From: SMWC01 sp964466315
GTDB taxonomy: Bacteria; Pseudomonadota; Gammaproteobacteria; Steroidobacterales; Rariloculaceae
Assembly (NCBI GenBank): GCA_964466315.1
Contig: CAYXNS010000025.1
Span: 1 to 37,266 of the forward strand
Length of the DNA: 37,266 bases
Reading direction: 5' to 3'
The translations under genes were made by a program, and so were the position numbers. The notes under the pieces are model-generated. The model ran no database searches. It was not told where the DNA came from and saw only the letters and a program-made list of their open reading frames with translations. How positions within the stretch are numbered: the stretch's first letter is position 1; each line of letters begins with the position of its first letter. Below, one piece after another: positions 7,736-15,907 of this stretch.

Positions 7736-9050
7736 CTAGCCCGTACTCGGCTCCAAAGCAATTAAACAGTCGCCGAACTCCGATGTGAGCCGGTCGAGCA
7801 TCTCCTTACCAATCAGTGAAACTCCACCGGTCACGGCTGCAAGCCCCCCAACGATCAGCGTGCCGGGCTCGTCGAGGCCGATACTGGGCTCGGCCAGTGT
7901 CCCGTTAAGCTCGACGAATGGCGTGACGAATTCCACCGCGGCGAGGCCGATTTCTTCGTGGGGTTTCGTGTCGAATGAGATGTCGATCTGCCCCGACTCG
8001 AGATCTATCGTCCCCGCACCCGCGATCACCATATTGCTCGTTCGCATCAGCAATGGAGACAGGTACGCAGTTCCCTCGCTGAACTCGGCGCGAAGGACAC
8101 CGCATTCGAGCTCCGTGTACGGATCCTCTTCCGCGAACGGATTCAACGCCGAGAAGATCTCCGCTATAACATCGTTTGCAGAAACCCCAGCACTTCCTGA
8201 TCCCGCCGACCGGGGCCCTGCTTAATCATAATTTCGCCGATGGCCGACAGAACGACCTCGTGCGGCGTCGTTCCATTGCCGCGTAAATCCAAGTCTATAT
8301 TGAGGGGCGGCGGTGCGGCTGCCGGATAGGCACCCGCCTCGAGAGGATCTCCGAAACGGATCTGTTCGCCACTGTCGACGAGCGTCGCTTTGAAGGCTGT
8401 CGCGTCGATACGAACGGGATCCGATTCCAGATCCAGCGACAACTCCGTATCGATCTGCAGCCTGCCAATCTCCGGAAGTGGGGCACCTGCGAGCGCGGCA
8501 AGCCCTGCCGCATTGTCACTCGCGAGGCTCAACTCTACCGAACGCAGATCCTGCAATGTAGAGAGCGCAATCGCGCCGGTGATCGATTCCGTATCGATGG
8601 CCGCCGCGTACTCACCGGCCAGGCGCCCTGTACCCAGCGGATCCTCCAACATCGAGTGCTCGATGAAGAAGCGGATGGGTTCCGCGTCGGCCGTCGTCTC
8701 GATACCGATCGACGCGCCGCTGGTGTCCAGTTGTTCGATGAGGAGCGGCCGCGCAACAGAGACCATAGAGACACCTGCGCGAATACGTGCTCGGCGGTGA
8801 GTAAGTGGTCGGCTTGCGCCGACTCCAGATTCGCGATCTCGATGCCCTCGATCAACAGGGTGGGGTGCAGCGAGAGCATCGGTTCGAAGGTTCCCGCAAT
8901 AGTAACCTCGTGGCCAAGCCGGTTCGATGCGAATTGCTCAGCCGTTGATTTGAAGCAGCTAAGATCGATCTGCAGCGCCGCGATAGCCAACGCGAGAACG
9001 ATGGCGGCGGCGGCGATGACGCCAATTTAAAGTTTCCGTCGACCAGACAC
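7736..9050 (-). pseudogene. AsmA-family envelope protein gene, broken by one stop and two frameshifts
   Basis: AsmA-like proteins are inner-membrane-anchored periplasmic proteins linked to lipid transport and outer-membrane biogenesis. Read from the GTG at 9050, the frame gives VSGRRKL, an in-frame TAA (9029-9027), then a membrane anchor (IGVIAAAAIVLALAIAAL) and AsmA-like text up to VSLWSLLRGR. Near 8744-8750 the frame shifts, and LLIEQLDTSGASIGIE continues in another frame to GEIMIKQGPGR. Near 8195-8215 a second shift is needed to reach SAGVSANDVIAEIFSALNPF and the ECGVLRAEF tail, which ends at 7736. Family order is kept through all three pieces (about 435 residues). It starts 16 bp after the winged-helix regulator gene ends, so the pair was an operon. 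This is either a real decayed gene or a stretch of poor sequence; three lesions in 0.9 kb favour decay. Confidence 0.75.
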
Positions 9051-9065
9051 GCCTGTTCCGGCCAC

Positions 9066-10316
9066 TTATCTCAGCTCACCGCCCCAGATCCCCAGATAAT
9101 CCAGAGGGGCGCTGTAGACCAGAACGGCGTCAAGATTCGTGCGATCGACACCCGTCACCTCGTATAAGGCTTCGAGTGCAGGCACGTCGTCACCGGTTAC
9201 GGAGGGTAGCCGGGTCTCCAGCGCCATCACACCCACCGGATTCGTCAGGGCCTGTGCCGTGTGCATGAGCCCTTCGTCTCGCGTACCCGCAACGATCATG
9301 ACCTGGTTGTCGCCCGGTCCCGGGAAAGTCGAGAACAACCCATAATCCGTATAGTTGCCACGCTCGCTACTCGGGATTCCCGCGCCGCTCGTATAGCTCT
9401 CTCCAGATTCGATGTTGAACAGCTCGTCGTAGGTCTCGCCGAGTTCCAGGCCGGACGATGCAAACACGAAGTCCATGAGCTTATCGAGGGCGCTGATATA
9501 ACCGACATAAATGACATGACTGTTTTTCAGGTCGGCAATGTTGAGCGCCGACATCGGTGTCACTCGAACCGGCTTATCGGATTGGTAGACGACGCGCAGG
9601 AGATCCTTCAATGCCGAAGCGCTGGACTGTGGCAGGTACGTCAGATCCAGATCGAGATAGCTCTCCATCAACTCCGGCTCGAAAATGAAACGATCTTCGA
9701 GATCGTCTGCGGAGTTCACGTCGAACTCGCGAACGAGCCGGTCGACGGTACCAAAGCTGTCGAGTTCGGCGAAGATATAGTAATCACCGACGACGACGAG
9801 AAACGGTAAGTCGTCATCCATGACGCTCGACCAGATCGACGCGCGCGACACCTGAGCGTAAACGCCGTCGGCCAGCGTGCCACTCCGGCCAATGAAGACG
9901 ACTACCGCAAGGTTGATGACGAGCGCGGCGATCAGAATCAGGGCCCAGGCCGGTGGCGCACGGCCGCGTGCCGCCCCCGGGGGCATCGCCTCCGAGGTGG
10001 AGGCAACGACGAGCCGGTATTCGCCCTTCGGGATGGATACTCGCTCGGAGACCGCGTTCTCCGGGCGCGCGTAATAATTGTCAAGCTTTTGGCGTAGATT
10101 GTGCACATAAACCCGCACGAGCGAGTCCTGGTTGGGATCGAAATCGGCACCCTTACCGAAAACTTCGGAGGCGATCTCGAGTTCTTTCGGTACCCTCCCC
10201 TCCGCCGAGCAGATCGCCAGATACTCCAACAATCGAGCATAGGAGCGGGAGCGGCCCAAAACACCGCTTATCGTTAGTTTCTCAATCTCTTGTTTTATAA
10301 TGTCTTTATCAATCAT
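9066..10316 (-). CDS. Winged-helix / single-membrane-span regulator (ToxR-like architecture)
   Basis: This 416-residue protein has an N-terminal region of about 105 residues resembling OmpR/ToxR-type winged-helix modules. The visible text includes SYARLLEYLAICSAEG, FDPNQDSLVRVYVHNLRQKL (59-78) and IPKGEYRLVV (95-104). It is followed by a transmembrane helix (about 122-142) and a periplasmic domain of about 270 residues that I do not recognise. The QDSxVRVYVHxLRxKL...IPKGEYRL signature recurs in marine gammaproteobacterial proteins with an extracytoplasmic C-terminus. The architecture suggests a one-component regulator that senses envelope signals and binds DNA from the membrane. The AsmA-like pseudogene follows 16 bp downstream. 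The PepSY gene is divergent across 232 bp and could be a target. DNA binding is inferred from domain resemblance only. Confidence 0.72.
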   Translation of the reverse strand: MIDKDIIKQEIEKLTISGVLGRSRSYARLLEYLAICSAEGRVPKELEIASEVFGKGADFDPNQDSLVRVYVHNLRQKLDNYYARPENAVSERVSIPKGEYRLVVASTSEAMPPGAARGRAPPAWALILIAALVINLAVVVFIGRSGTLADGVYAQVSRASIWSSVMDDDLPFLVVVGDYYIFAELDSFGTVDRLVREFDVNSADDLEDRFIFEPELMESYLDLDLTYLPQSSASALKDLLRVVYQSDKPVRVTPMSALNIADLKNSHVIYVGYISALDKLMDFVFASSGLELGETYDELFNIESGESYTSGAGIPSSERGNYTDYGLFSTFPGPGDNQVMIVAGTRDEGLMHTAQALTNPVGVMALETRLPSVTGDDVPALEALYEVTGVDRTNLDAVLVYSAPLDYLGIWGGELR

Positions 10317-10548
10317 TTTGTGCGGGCTACGCGCGATCCGTGGCTCGAGCCTGGCACCTTAGCCGAATTTTAACCGTTAATAAACCGATTCTAACTCACT
10401 GTTTTGACAAAGAATCCTGGAATCTCTCCCATAACTACCGGTACCAGGGGCTTTTCGGTTCTAATAGCCTCCACAATCGTTCAAGATCCACGGGCTCCGA
10501 CTCGAGTGGTGCTCACAAGCACCACCGTGACCTGAGCCACTGTACGCC

Positions 10549-11967
10549 ATGGTTCGATATCTATTTCTCCTGCACCGCTACCTGGGTATCGCCCTCGGGC
10601 TCGTGATCTCGCTGTGGTGTCTGTCGGGCTTCGTCATGATGTACGTTCAGTTTCCGAACTTGAGCCACGAGGAACAGCTCCACGGGCTCGACGAACTCGA
10701 TCTATCGGGCTGCTGCACGTTGCCGACGGGCTTCAGCGATATTGCACTCGACCGATATCGAGTCGAAATGATGGCCGGGCGCCCCGTACTCCGGCTCTCG
10801 GTGGGATTCGGACAGTACGTCATTGATCTCGCGGACGGCGAGTATCGTGTCGATATCTTCGATCGGGAGGCGCACGCTATTGCGGAAACTTTCTCCGAGA
10901 ATCAGGATCTCAACGCGGACACCGAGTATCTCGGTCTCATAGAGCGGGATCAGTGGACGATTTTCGGCGGTCTGAGTCGCGATCGGCCATTTTTTCATTA
11001 TCGCGCCGCTGACCCGGCCGGCACGGAGTGGTACGTCTCGAGCCTTCATGGCGAAGTCATTCAAATGACGACCGCGGCGGAGCGTTTCTGGAATTGGGCC
11101 GGCACAGTCACACACTGGATCTACCCGACGATAATCCGGCAACACACGGGAATCTGGCTGCAAACCGTTATCTGGCTCAGCATCGTCGGCTTATTCTTGA
11201 CGGTCATCGGAATCTATATCGGCATCAGGCAGCTCAAGAGCCGGCACAACAGCCGCTGGTCGCCGTATCGTGGCGCCACGCTTTGGCACCACTACTGCGG
11301 CCTGATCTTCGGCGTCCTGACGTTGACGTGGTTATTCAGCGGCTTGCTTTCCGTGAACCCCTGGGGCGCGTTCGAGAGGCGCAGTTATGCCGGCGAAGTA
11401 CAGCGCATTCGCGGGGGGAATCTCGGGTTCTATCAGGCCCGTGACCTGCTGGAAGCTCTCCCGACGGAACGTCTGCCCCAAGGGACCGTACGTCTCGAGG
11501 GATCCATTCTAAACGGTCAAGCGTACTTTCTTGCATGGGATAACGGCGGTAGAAGCACGCGCCTCGATGCGCACACGTTGGGCGTCAGTGCGTTACCCGA
11601 CCCGACGTTCTCCAAAATGGCCGAGTCGATACGGCCGGGCGAGCCGATTAGCGATCAAGGCTGGTTGTACGACGGGGATGCCTACTACTACAGCCATCAC
11701 AATGTCAGACCCTTTCCCGTTTATCGTATTCAATACGCGGACGGTGAGCGCGTCTATCTAGACGAGATCAGCGGCCAGTTGGCCTATGCGGCCGACAACA
11801 ACAGGCAGTGGTCCCGCTGGCTGTTTACAGGCCTTCATCGTGGAGACTTTTTCGGGCTAATGCGGCAACGCCCGCTCTGGGATCTGATCCTGTGGCCGCT
11901 GCTCCTGGGTGTGACGCTGGGCGCCCTGACGGGGACGTGGATGGGCTTCAAACGGCTGACTCGCTGA
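10549..11967 (+). CDS. PepSY-domain transmembrane protein
   Basis: This is an inner-membrane protein of the PepSY-associated TM family (472 aa), a group that includes iron-uptake-linked and flavin/heme reductase-like proteins. Visible membrane spans are an N-terminal one (LFLLHRYLGIALGLVISLWCLSGFVMMYV, about 5-33), one near 200-225 (TVIWLSIVGLFLTVIGIYIGI), one near 250-270 (HHYCGLIFGVLTLTWLFSGLLSV), and a C-terminal one (LWDLILWPLLLGVTLGALTGTWMGF). His-rich positions at the helix starts (LLHRYLG, LWHHYCG, FTGLHRGDF) are typical and could bind heme. A soluble PepSY-like segment (about 290-430) lies before the last span. No clear ribosome-binding site precedes the ATG. It converges on the DoxX-like gene, 23 bp away. 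The electron-transfer role is an inference from the family. Confidence 0.85.
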   Translation: MVRYLFLLHRYLGIALGLVISLWCLSGFVMMYVQFPNLSHEEQLHGLDELDLSGCCTLPTGFSDIALDRYRVEMMAGRPVLRLSVGFGQYVIDLADGEYRVDIFDREAHAIAETFSENQDLNADTEYLGLIERDQWTIFGGLSRDRPFFHYRAADPAGTEWYVSSLHGEVIQMTTAAERFWNWAGTVTHWIYPTIIRQHTGIWLQTVIWLSIVGLFLTVIGIYIGIRQLKSRHNSRWSPYRGATLWHHYCGLIFGVLTLTWLFSGLLSVNPWGAFERRSYAGEVQRIRGGNLGFYQARDLLEALPTERLPQGTVRLEGSILNGQAYFLAWDNGGRSTRLDAHTLGVSALPDPTFSKMAESIRPGEPISDQGWLYDGDAYYYSHHNVRPFPVYRIQYADGERVYLDEISGQLAYAADNNRQWSRWLFTGLHRGDFFGLMRQRPLWDLILWPLLLGVTLGALTGTWMGFKRLTR

Positions 11968-11990
11968 AGATTCGTTGGCGGAGCGGCTTC

Positions 11991-12389
11991 TTAGCCTCCG
12001 ATCACATAGCGCCCCGGGCCGACGGCCGCAAGCAACAGGAGCCCGCCGACAATCGCGAGGTGCGCCATCGCGATGCGGCTCTGATCGAGCCGGTCGCTGC
12101 CGGCCCGATTCCAAAAATTGTGTGCCTTGTAAGACGCGAGCAGAGTGAAGATCGCGAGTGCGATCGCCACCTCCTGGACGAAAACACCCAGTATCAGGCA
12201 GATCGACGCGACGGTGTGCAGGGTGACCGTCACGACGACGGCAGCCCCTACAAACGGTATTGTCGCCTGCTGAAACTCGGCAAGCGCTTTCTCGTACCAG
12301 ATGCCCTTGTGAATCCCGCTGACCAGATAGACGAGGGCGAGAAAGGTCCGCCCGATCAGTAAACTCAAGGACAACCACGGCTCTTCCAC
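11991..12389 (-). CDS. DoxX-like small membrane protein
   Basis: This 132-residue integral membrane protein has four predicted helices in the DoxX/MauE-like arrangement: IGRTFLALVYLVSGIHKG, FVGAAVVVTVTLHTVASICLILG, VAIALAIFTLLASYKAHNFW and RIAMAHLAIVGGLLLLAAVG. The FLALVYLVSGIHK segment after the first charged residues and the KAHNFWN loop are characteristic. The start is a GTG at 12389. It lies 43 bp downstream of the E2 gene on the same strand and may be the last gene of the dehydrogenase operon. DoxX-family proteins have been connected with quinone-linked oxidation in some organisms; here the role is unknown. Confidence 0.82.
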   Translation of the reverse strand: MEEPWLSLSLLIGRTFLALVYLVSGIHKGIWYEKALAEFQQATIPFVGAAVVVTVTLHTVASICLILGVFVQEVAIALAIFTLLASYKAHNFWNRAGSDRLDQSRIAMAHLAIVGGLLLLAAVGPGRYVIGG

Positions 12390-12432
12390 GATGTCAGCCT
12401 ATCGCTCCAGGAATCGACGTACAGGCATCGGC

Positions 12433-13704
12433 TCAGCTCGAGCAGAACTCGGTCGCCCAATCCCGTTGCTCGAGCAGGTTCCGGAACTTATCGAGGAACG
12501 CTGCTGAGTATGCTCCGTCGATCGCACGATGATCGAACGACTGCGACAGCACACCGATAGGCCGAATCTCAATCGCATCGCCGTCGGGGCCTTCGATGAC
12601 GACCGGCTGCTTCTTGATCGCATCGACGGACAGGATCGCGACTTGCGGCTGATTGATGATCGCGGCGGTCATGAGCGTGCCGAACGAACCGTTGTTCGAT
12701 AGCGTGTATGTGCCACCGGACAATTCATCTGCCGTCAACGCACCGTCGCGGGCACGAGCACTGACTTCGGAGATCTTTCTTGCAAGGTCGGATACCGTCA
12801 AATCCCCGGCATCACGGATAACGGGTGCGACGAGCCCTTCGAGCCCTAAAGCCACGGCGACCGAAAGATGGACCGTCCGGTGGATCACTAGAGCGTCCCC
12901 GTCTACGCTCGCATTGATGCGCGGGAAATCGCGGATCGCGATACAGGTTGCGCGAGCGATAAACGGCAGATAGGTCAACGAGAATCCGTTCTCGCGTTTC
13001 CACGCCTCGCGCAGCCCGAGGCGTACCTGATCCACGCCGCTGAAATCGACTTCGACGGCCTGTAGCACGTGTGGACTCGTCACCTTGGAACGAACCATAT
13101 GCTCGGCCGTGACGCGGCGGATGCGATCGAACGGCACGCGCTCACCGTCCACGTACTGCGTGGCGGCGGGTTGAGTGAGTGCAGCCGACTTCGCGGCCGG
13201 TGTGGCGGTCCGAGCATCGGCAAACGCGATGACGTCGCTTCGAGTAATCCTTCCGTCGCGACCGGAGCCCTGAATCTGGTACGGATCGAGCTGATGCTCG
13301 GCAATCAACCGGCGTACGACCGGCGACAAGCGCAGGCGTTTACCGGGTTCGGCAGATTGCGCCACCGAAGTATACGACTCGGGCTCGGATTCGGTGGATT
13401 CAGCCGGCGGCGGCGCCGCGGCGGGGTCGGGCTTCGTCGTTTGCGTGGGCGCGGCATCTTCTTCGCCCTCGTCCGGCCCATTGATGACTGCGAGTACGAC
13501 GCCAACGTCCACGGTCTGGCCTTCCTCGACGTTAATCGCCGTGATGACACCCGCTTCGGGCGCCGGGACCTCCGTCGCAGCCTTATCGGTCTCGACGTCG
13601 AGGATGATCTCATCCTTGGCGACCGTATCGCCGACTTTCTTGTACCAGGCGGCGACCGTGCCCTCGGCTACGGTCTCGCCCAACTGAGGCATGAGGACGT
13701 TCAT
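12433..13704 (-). CDS. Dihydrolipoamide acyltransferase (E2) of a 2-oxoacid dehydrogenase complex
   Basis: This E2 core subunit transfers acyl groups from E1 to CoA through a lipoyl arm. Its 423 residues show a single N-terminal lipoyl domain with the lipoylated Lys41 in DVETDKAATEV, a linker rich in Ala/Pro/Glu, a peripheral-subunit-binding domain (RLSPVVRRLIAEHQLDPYQIQGSGRDG), and a C-terminal catalytic domain. That domain ends in HRAIDG with the active-site His392 and Asp396. The open frame continues upstream to 14424 through the E1beta gene, but that part is an unrelated shadow frame. The ATG at 13704 lies 11 nt after the E1beta stop and begins the MNVLMPQLGETVAEG lipoyl strand. The substrate class (acetoin, branched-chain or pyruvate) is not settled by sequence alone. 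No E3 (lipoamide dehydrogenase) gene is in the window. Confidence 0.93.
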   Translation of the reverse strand: MNVLMPQLGETVAEGTVAAWYKKVGDTVAKDEIILDVETDKAATEVPAPEAGVITAINVEEGQTVDVGVVLAVINGPDEGEEDAAPTQTTKPDPAAAPPPAESTESEPESYTSVAQSAEPGKRLRLSPVVRRLIAEHQLDPYQIQGSGRDGRITRSDVIAFADARTATPAAKSAALTQPAATQYVDGERVPFDRIRRVTAEHMVRSKVTSPHVLQAVEVDFSGVDQVRLGLREAWKRENGFSLTYLPFIARATCIAIRDFPRINASVDGDALVIHRTVHLSVAVALGLEGLVAPVIRDAGDLTVSDLARKISEVSARARDGALTADELSGGTYTLSNNGSFGTLMTAAIINQPQVAILSVDAIKKQPVVIEGPDGDAIEIRPIGVLSQSFDHRAIDGAYSAAFLDKFRNLLEQRDWATEFCSS

Positions 13705-13715
13705 TGCCACCGTGC

Positions 13716-14693
13716 TCAATCCACGAGTTCTCGAACGGCCGCGACGATACGAGCAGGACTCGGCATCACGGCATCTTCGAGCGCATCGGCTGAAGGCAGT
13801 GGTATGTGCGGCGTCGTCACACGCACGATGGGACCGTCCAGGTCCCAGAACAATTCCTCCGCAACTATCGAGGCCAGTTCCGCGCCCCAGCCGCAGAGCC
13901 GCGGATTCTCCTCGACGGTAACGAGCCGGCCTGTCTTGCCGACTTCCTCGAGTATCGTCTTTGTATCGAGTGGCACGAGCGAACGGGCGTCGACAACGGT
14001 TGCGGAGATCCCGTGCTCTTGCTGCAGCGTTTCCGCCGCTTTCTCCGCCCTGGGCACCATGGCGGCAAGCGCTGCAATCGTGACATCCGTCCCTGAACGC
14101 ACGACTCGCGCTTCGCCCAACGGTACGACGTACTCTGCTTCGGGGACATCGCCCTTGACCGCGTAGAGCGACTTCTGTTCGAAAAACAACACCGGATCGG
14201 GATCGCGAACCGATGCGGCCAGCAAGCCTTTCACGTCGGCTGGGCTTGCGGGCGCGACGACCTTCAAGCCGGGAACGGCCATCGCCCAGTTCTCGATGCT
14301 CTGCGAGTGTTGCGCACCGAAGCGGCTGCCACCGCCATTCGCGCTGCGAAGTACCAATGGGAAGCTGCACTGGCCGTCCGTCATATAGCGCGTCTTCGCA
14401 ATCTGGTTTGCGACGAGGTCCCAACAGACGGCAAAGAAGTCCGAAAACATGATTTCCGCGATCGGCCGCAGACCGGTCATCGCCGCACCCATGGCGGCTC
14501 CCACTATCGCCTGTTCGGAGATCGGTGTGTCGCGAACACGGTCCGGCCCGAATTCGTCCTGCAATCCCAGTGTCGTCTTGAACACGCCCCCCGCGGCCGC
14601 TACATCCTCGCCGAGGAACACGACGTTCGGATCCCGCCGCATTTCCTGGGCGATGCCCGCGTTCACCGCTTCTCTATAGGTCAGTTCCGCCAT
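13716..14693 (-). CDS. 2-oxoacid (acetoin-type) dehydrogenase E1 component, beta subunit
   Basis: This is the beta half of the thiamine-diphosphate-dependent E1 heterotetramer (325 aa). It contains the family blocks FLGEDVAAAGGVFKTTLGL (26-44), RVRDTPISEQAIVGAAMGAA, ANGGGSRFGAQHSQSIE, PGLKVVAPASPADVKGLL and the transketolase C-terminal segment ATVVDARSLVPLDTKTI. Its length and text match AcoB/PdhB-type beta subunits. The start overlaps the end of the E1alpha gene by 13 nt, with a GGAG box inside that gene, which indicates translational coupling. Acetoin dehydrogenase is the closest resemblance by eye, but branched-chain or pyruvate specificity cannot be excluded. Confidence 0.93.
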   Translation of the reverse strand: MAELTYREAVNAGIAQEMRRDPNVVFLGEDVAAAGGVFKTTLGLQDEFGPDRVRDTPISEQAIVGAAMGAAMTGLRPIAEIMFSDFFAVCWDLVANQIAKTRYMTDGQCSFPLVLRSANGGGSRFGAQHSQSIENWAMAVPGLKVVAPASPADVKGLLAASVRDPDPVLFFEQKSLYAVKGDVPEAEYVVPLGEARVVRSGTDVTIAALAAMVPRAEKAAETLQQEHGISATVVDARSLVPLDTKTILEEVGKTGRLVTVEENPRLCGWGAELASIVAEELFWDLDGPIVRVTTPHIPLPSADALEDAVMPSPARIVAAVRELVD

Positions 14694-15697
14694 GAGGCGC
14701 TCCCATCAGCCCATACGTCGAGATGGGCAATCTCTTCTGGTGGTGGATTACTGTTGCGCGCCGTCTCGGTCGCTTCATCGATCATCGCCTCAGTCTCGGC
14801 TTCGATAGCTTCCAGGCTGGCCTCCTCGATACCGAGCTTCAAGAGCCGCTCACGATAGTTTGGCAGAGGATCTCTCTTCAGCCATTCGGCGATTTCCTCG
14901 TCCGGTCGATACTTACCCGGATCGGCGCGGGAGTGACCGCCGTGCCGGTAAGTCTGCGCCTCGATCAGGCTCGGGCCTCCGCCGCGTCGCGCCTGCGCCA
15001 GCGCTCTTTGCGCCGTCTCGTAAACGACATCGACGTCGTTGCCGTCGATGAGGATGGGTTCGAGCCCATAGGCCATGGCGCGATCCGCTGCCGGATTCTC
15101 GACGGCCGTAACGTCGCTTATCGGCGTGTATTCCATATAGCGGTTGTTCTCGCAGACGAAGACCACAGGAAGCTTCCAGATCACGGCGAAATTCAATGCT
15201 TCGTGAAATGCACCGATATTCGTCGTGCCGTCGCCGAAGAAACACACCGATGCCTGTGCCGTGCCACGGTACTGCGCCGACCAGGCGGCGCCGGCGGCGA
15301 CGGGAAGATGCGCACCGATGATCGCATAGGACCCCAGCGCGCCGTGCTCCATGCTCATGAGATGCATGGAGCCACCCTTGCCTCTGAGCAATCCGCATTC
15401 ACGGCCCATGAGCTCGCCGAGGATCGACGTCATCGTGACGCCGCGGACGTAGGTGTGGTTGTGACCGCGGTAGGTGCAGAACGTATAATCGTCCGGGCGC
15501 ATGGCGACGCCGAACCCGGCCGCGACAGCCTCCTGGCCAACAGCGAGATGGGTCGTGCCCTTGATGAGGTTCTGCATGAACAGATCGTGAGCACGTTTCT
15601 CGAGCACGCGGCACTCGAACATCTTGCGGTAGAGCAGGAGGCGGGTGTCGGGATCGAGCGTAGAAGATGAGTCTTTGGTCAGTACGATGTCGTCCAT
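14681..15697 (-). CDS. 2-oxoacid (acetoin-type) dehydrogenase E1 component, alpha subunit
   Basis: This alpha subunit carries the thiamine diphosphate site and decarboxylates the 2-oxoacid or cleaves acetoin. Its 338 residues include GTTHLAVGQEAVAAG (47-61), TYRGHNHTYVRG, GKGGSMHLMS, and the ThDP motif running from GDG (155-157) to NN (184-185). The segment TYRHGGHSRADP is the phosphorylation-loop region of the family. It is the first gene of an alpha-beta-E2 operon that may also include the DoxX-like gene. A GAGGG box lies about 11 nt before the ATG. The promoter must lie in the 150 bp between this start and the terminator hairpin at 15848-15881. Substrate assignment is tentative. Confidence 0.93.
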   Translation of the reverse strand: MDDIVLTKDSSSTLDPDTRLLLYRKMFECRVLEKRAHDLFMQNLIKGTTHLAVGQEAVAAGFGVAMRPDDYTFCTYRGHNHTYVRGVTMTSILGELMGRECGLLRGKGGSMHLMSMEHGALGSYAIIGAHLPVAAGAAWSAQYRGTAQASVCFFGDGTTNIGAFHEALNFAVIWKLPVVFVCENNRYMEYTPISDVTAVENPAADRAMAYGLEPILIDGNDVDVVYETAQRALAQARRGGGPSLIEAQTYRHGGHSRADPGKYRPDEEIAEWLKRDPLPNYRERLLKLGIEEASLEAIEAETEAMIDEATETARNSNPPPEEIAHLDVWADGSASWRN

Positions 15698-15847
15698 TAA
15701 TGGGTAACCCTCAATATCGACGGTGTCCGCCTCTTTCGCGATTAATTCGATGTTTTTAGCCGCACGGCTATTTTATCGACAGACCCGAATCACGGGCAAG
15801 GGAATGATAGCCCTTTGGCTCGCTCGATCACAGTCTTGTGGTCAAAA

Positions 15848-15881
15848 CAAAGCCCCCACCGATCACTCGGTGGGGGCTTTG
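15848..15881 (-). terminator. Strong intrinsic terminator of the TonB receptor gene
   Basis: A perfect 15-bp stem (core GCCCCCACCGA paired with TCGGTGGGGGC) closes on a 4-nt loop. On the minus strand it is followed by a U-rich tail reading TTTGTTTTG. It lies about 27 nt after the stop of the TonB receptor gene, so it ends that transcript before the dehydrogenase operon. The plus-strand flank is not T-rich, so activity is expected mainly in the minus direction. Confidence 0.9.
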
Positions 15882-15907
15882 ACTAGCTTAGCAACTAACG
15901 CTTAAAA

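Noticed and set aside
11979..12000. Bulged hairpin between the convergent PepSY and DoxX genes as a bidirectional terminator.
   Set aside because: Only two 4-bp helices with a bulge and no T-run on either side; it also overlaps the DoxX stop codon.
13705..14424. Long open frame continuing upstream of the E2 gene, opposite in frame to E1beta (apparent 663-residue protein).
   Set aside because: The upstream 240 codons are Arg-rich, match no family and lie inside a clear E1beta gene. The lipoyl domain begins at the ATG at 13704.
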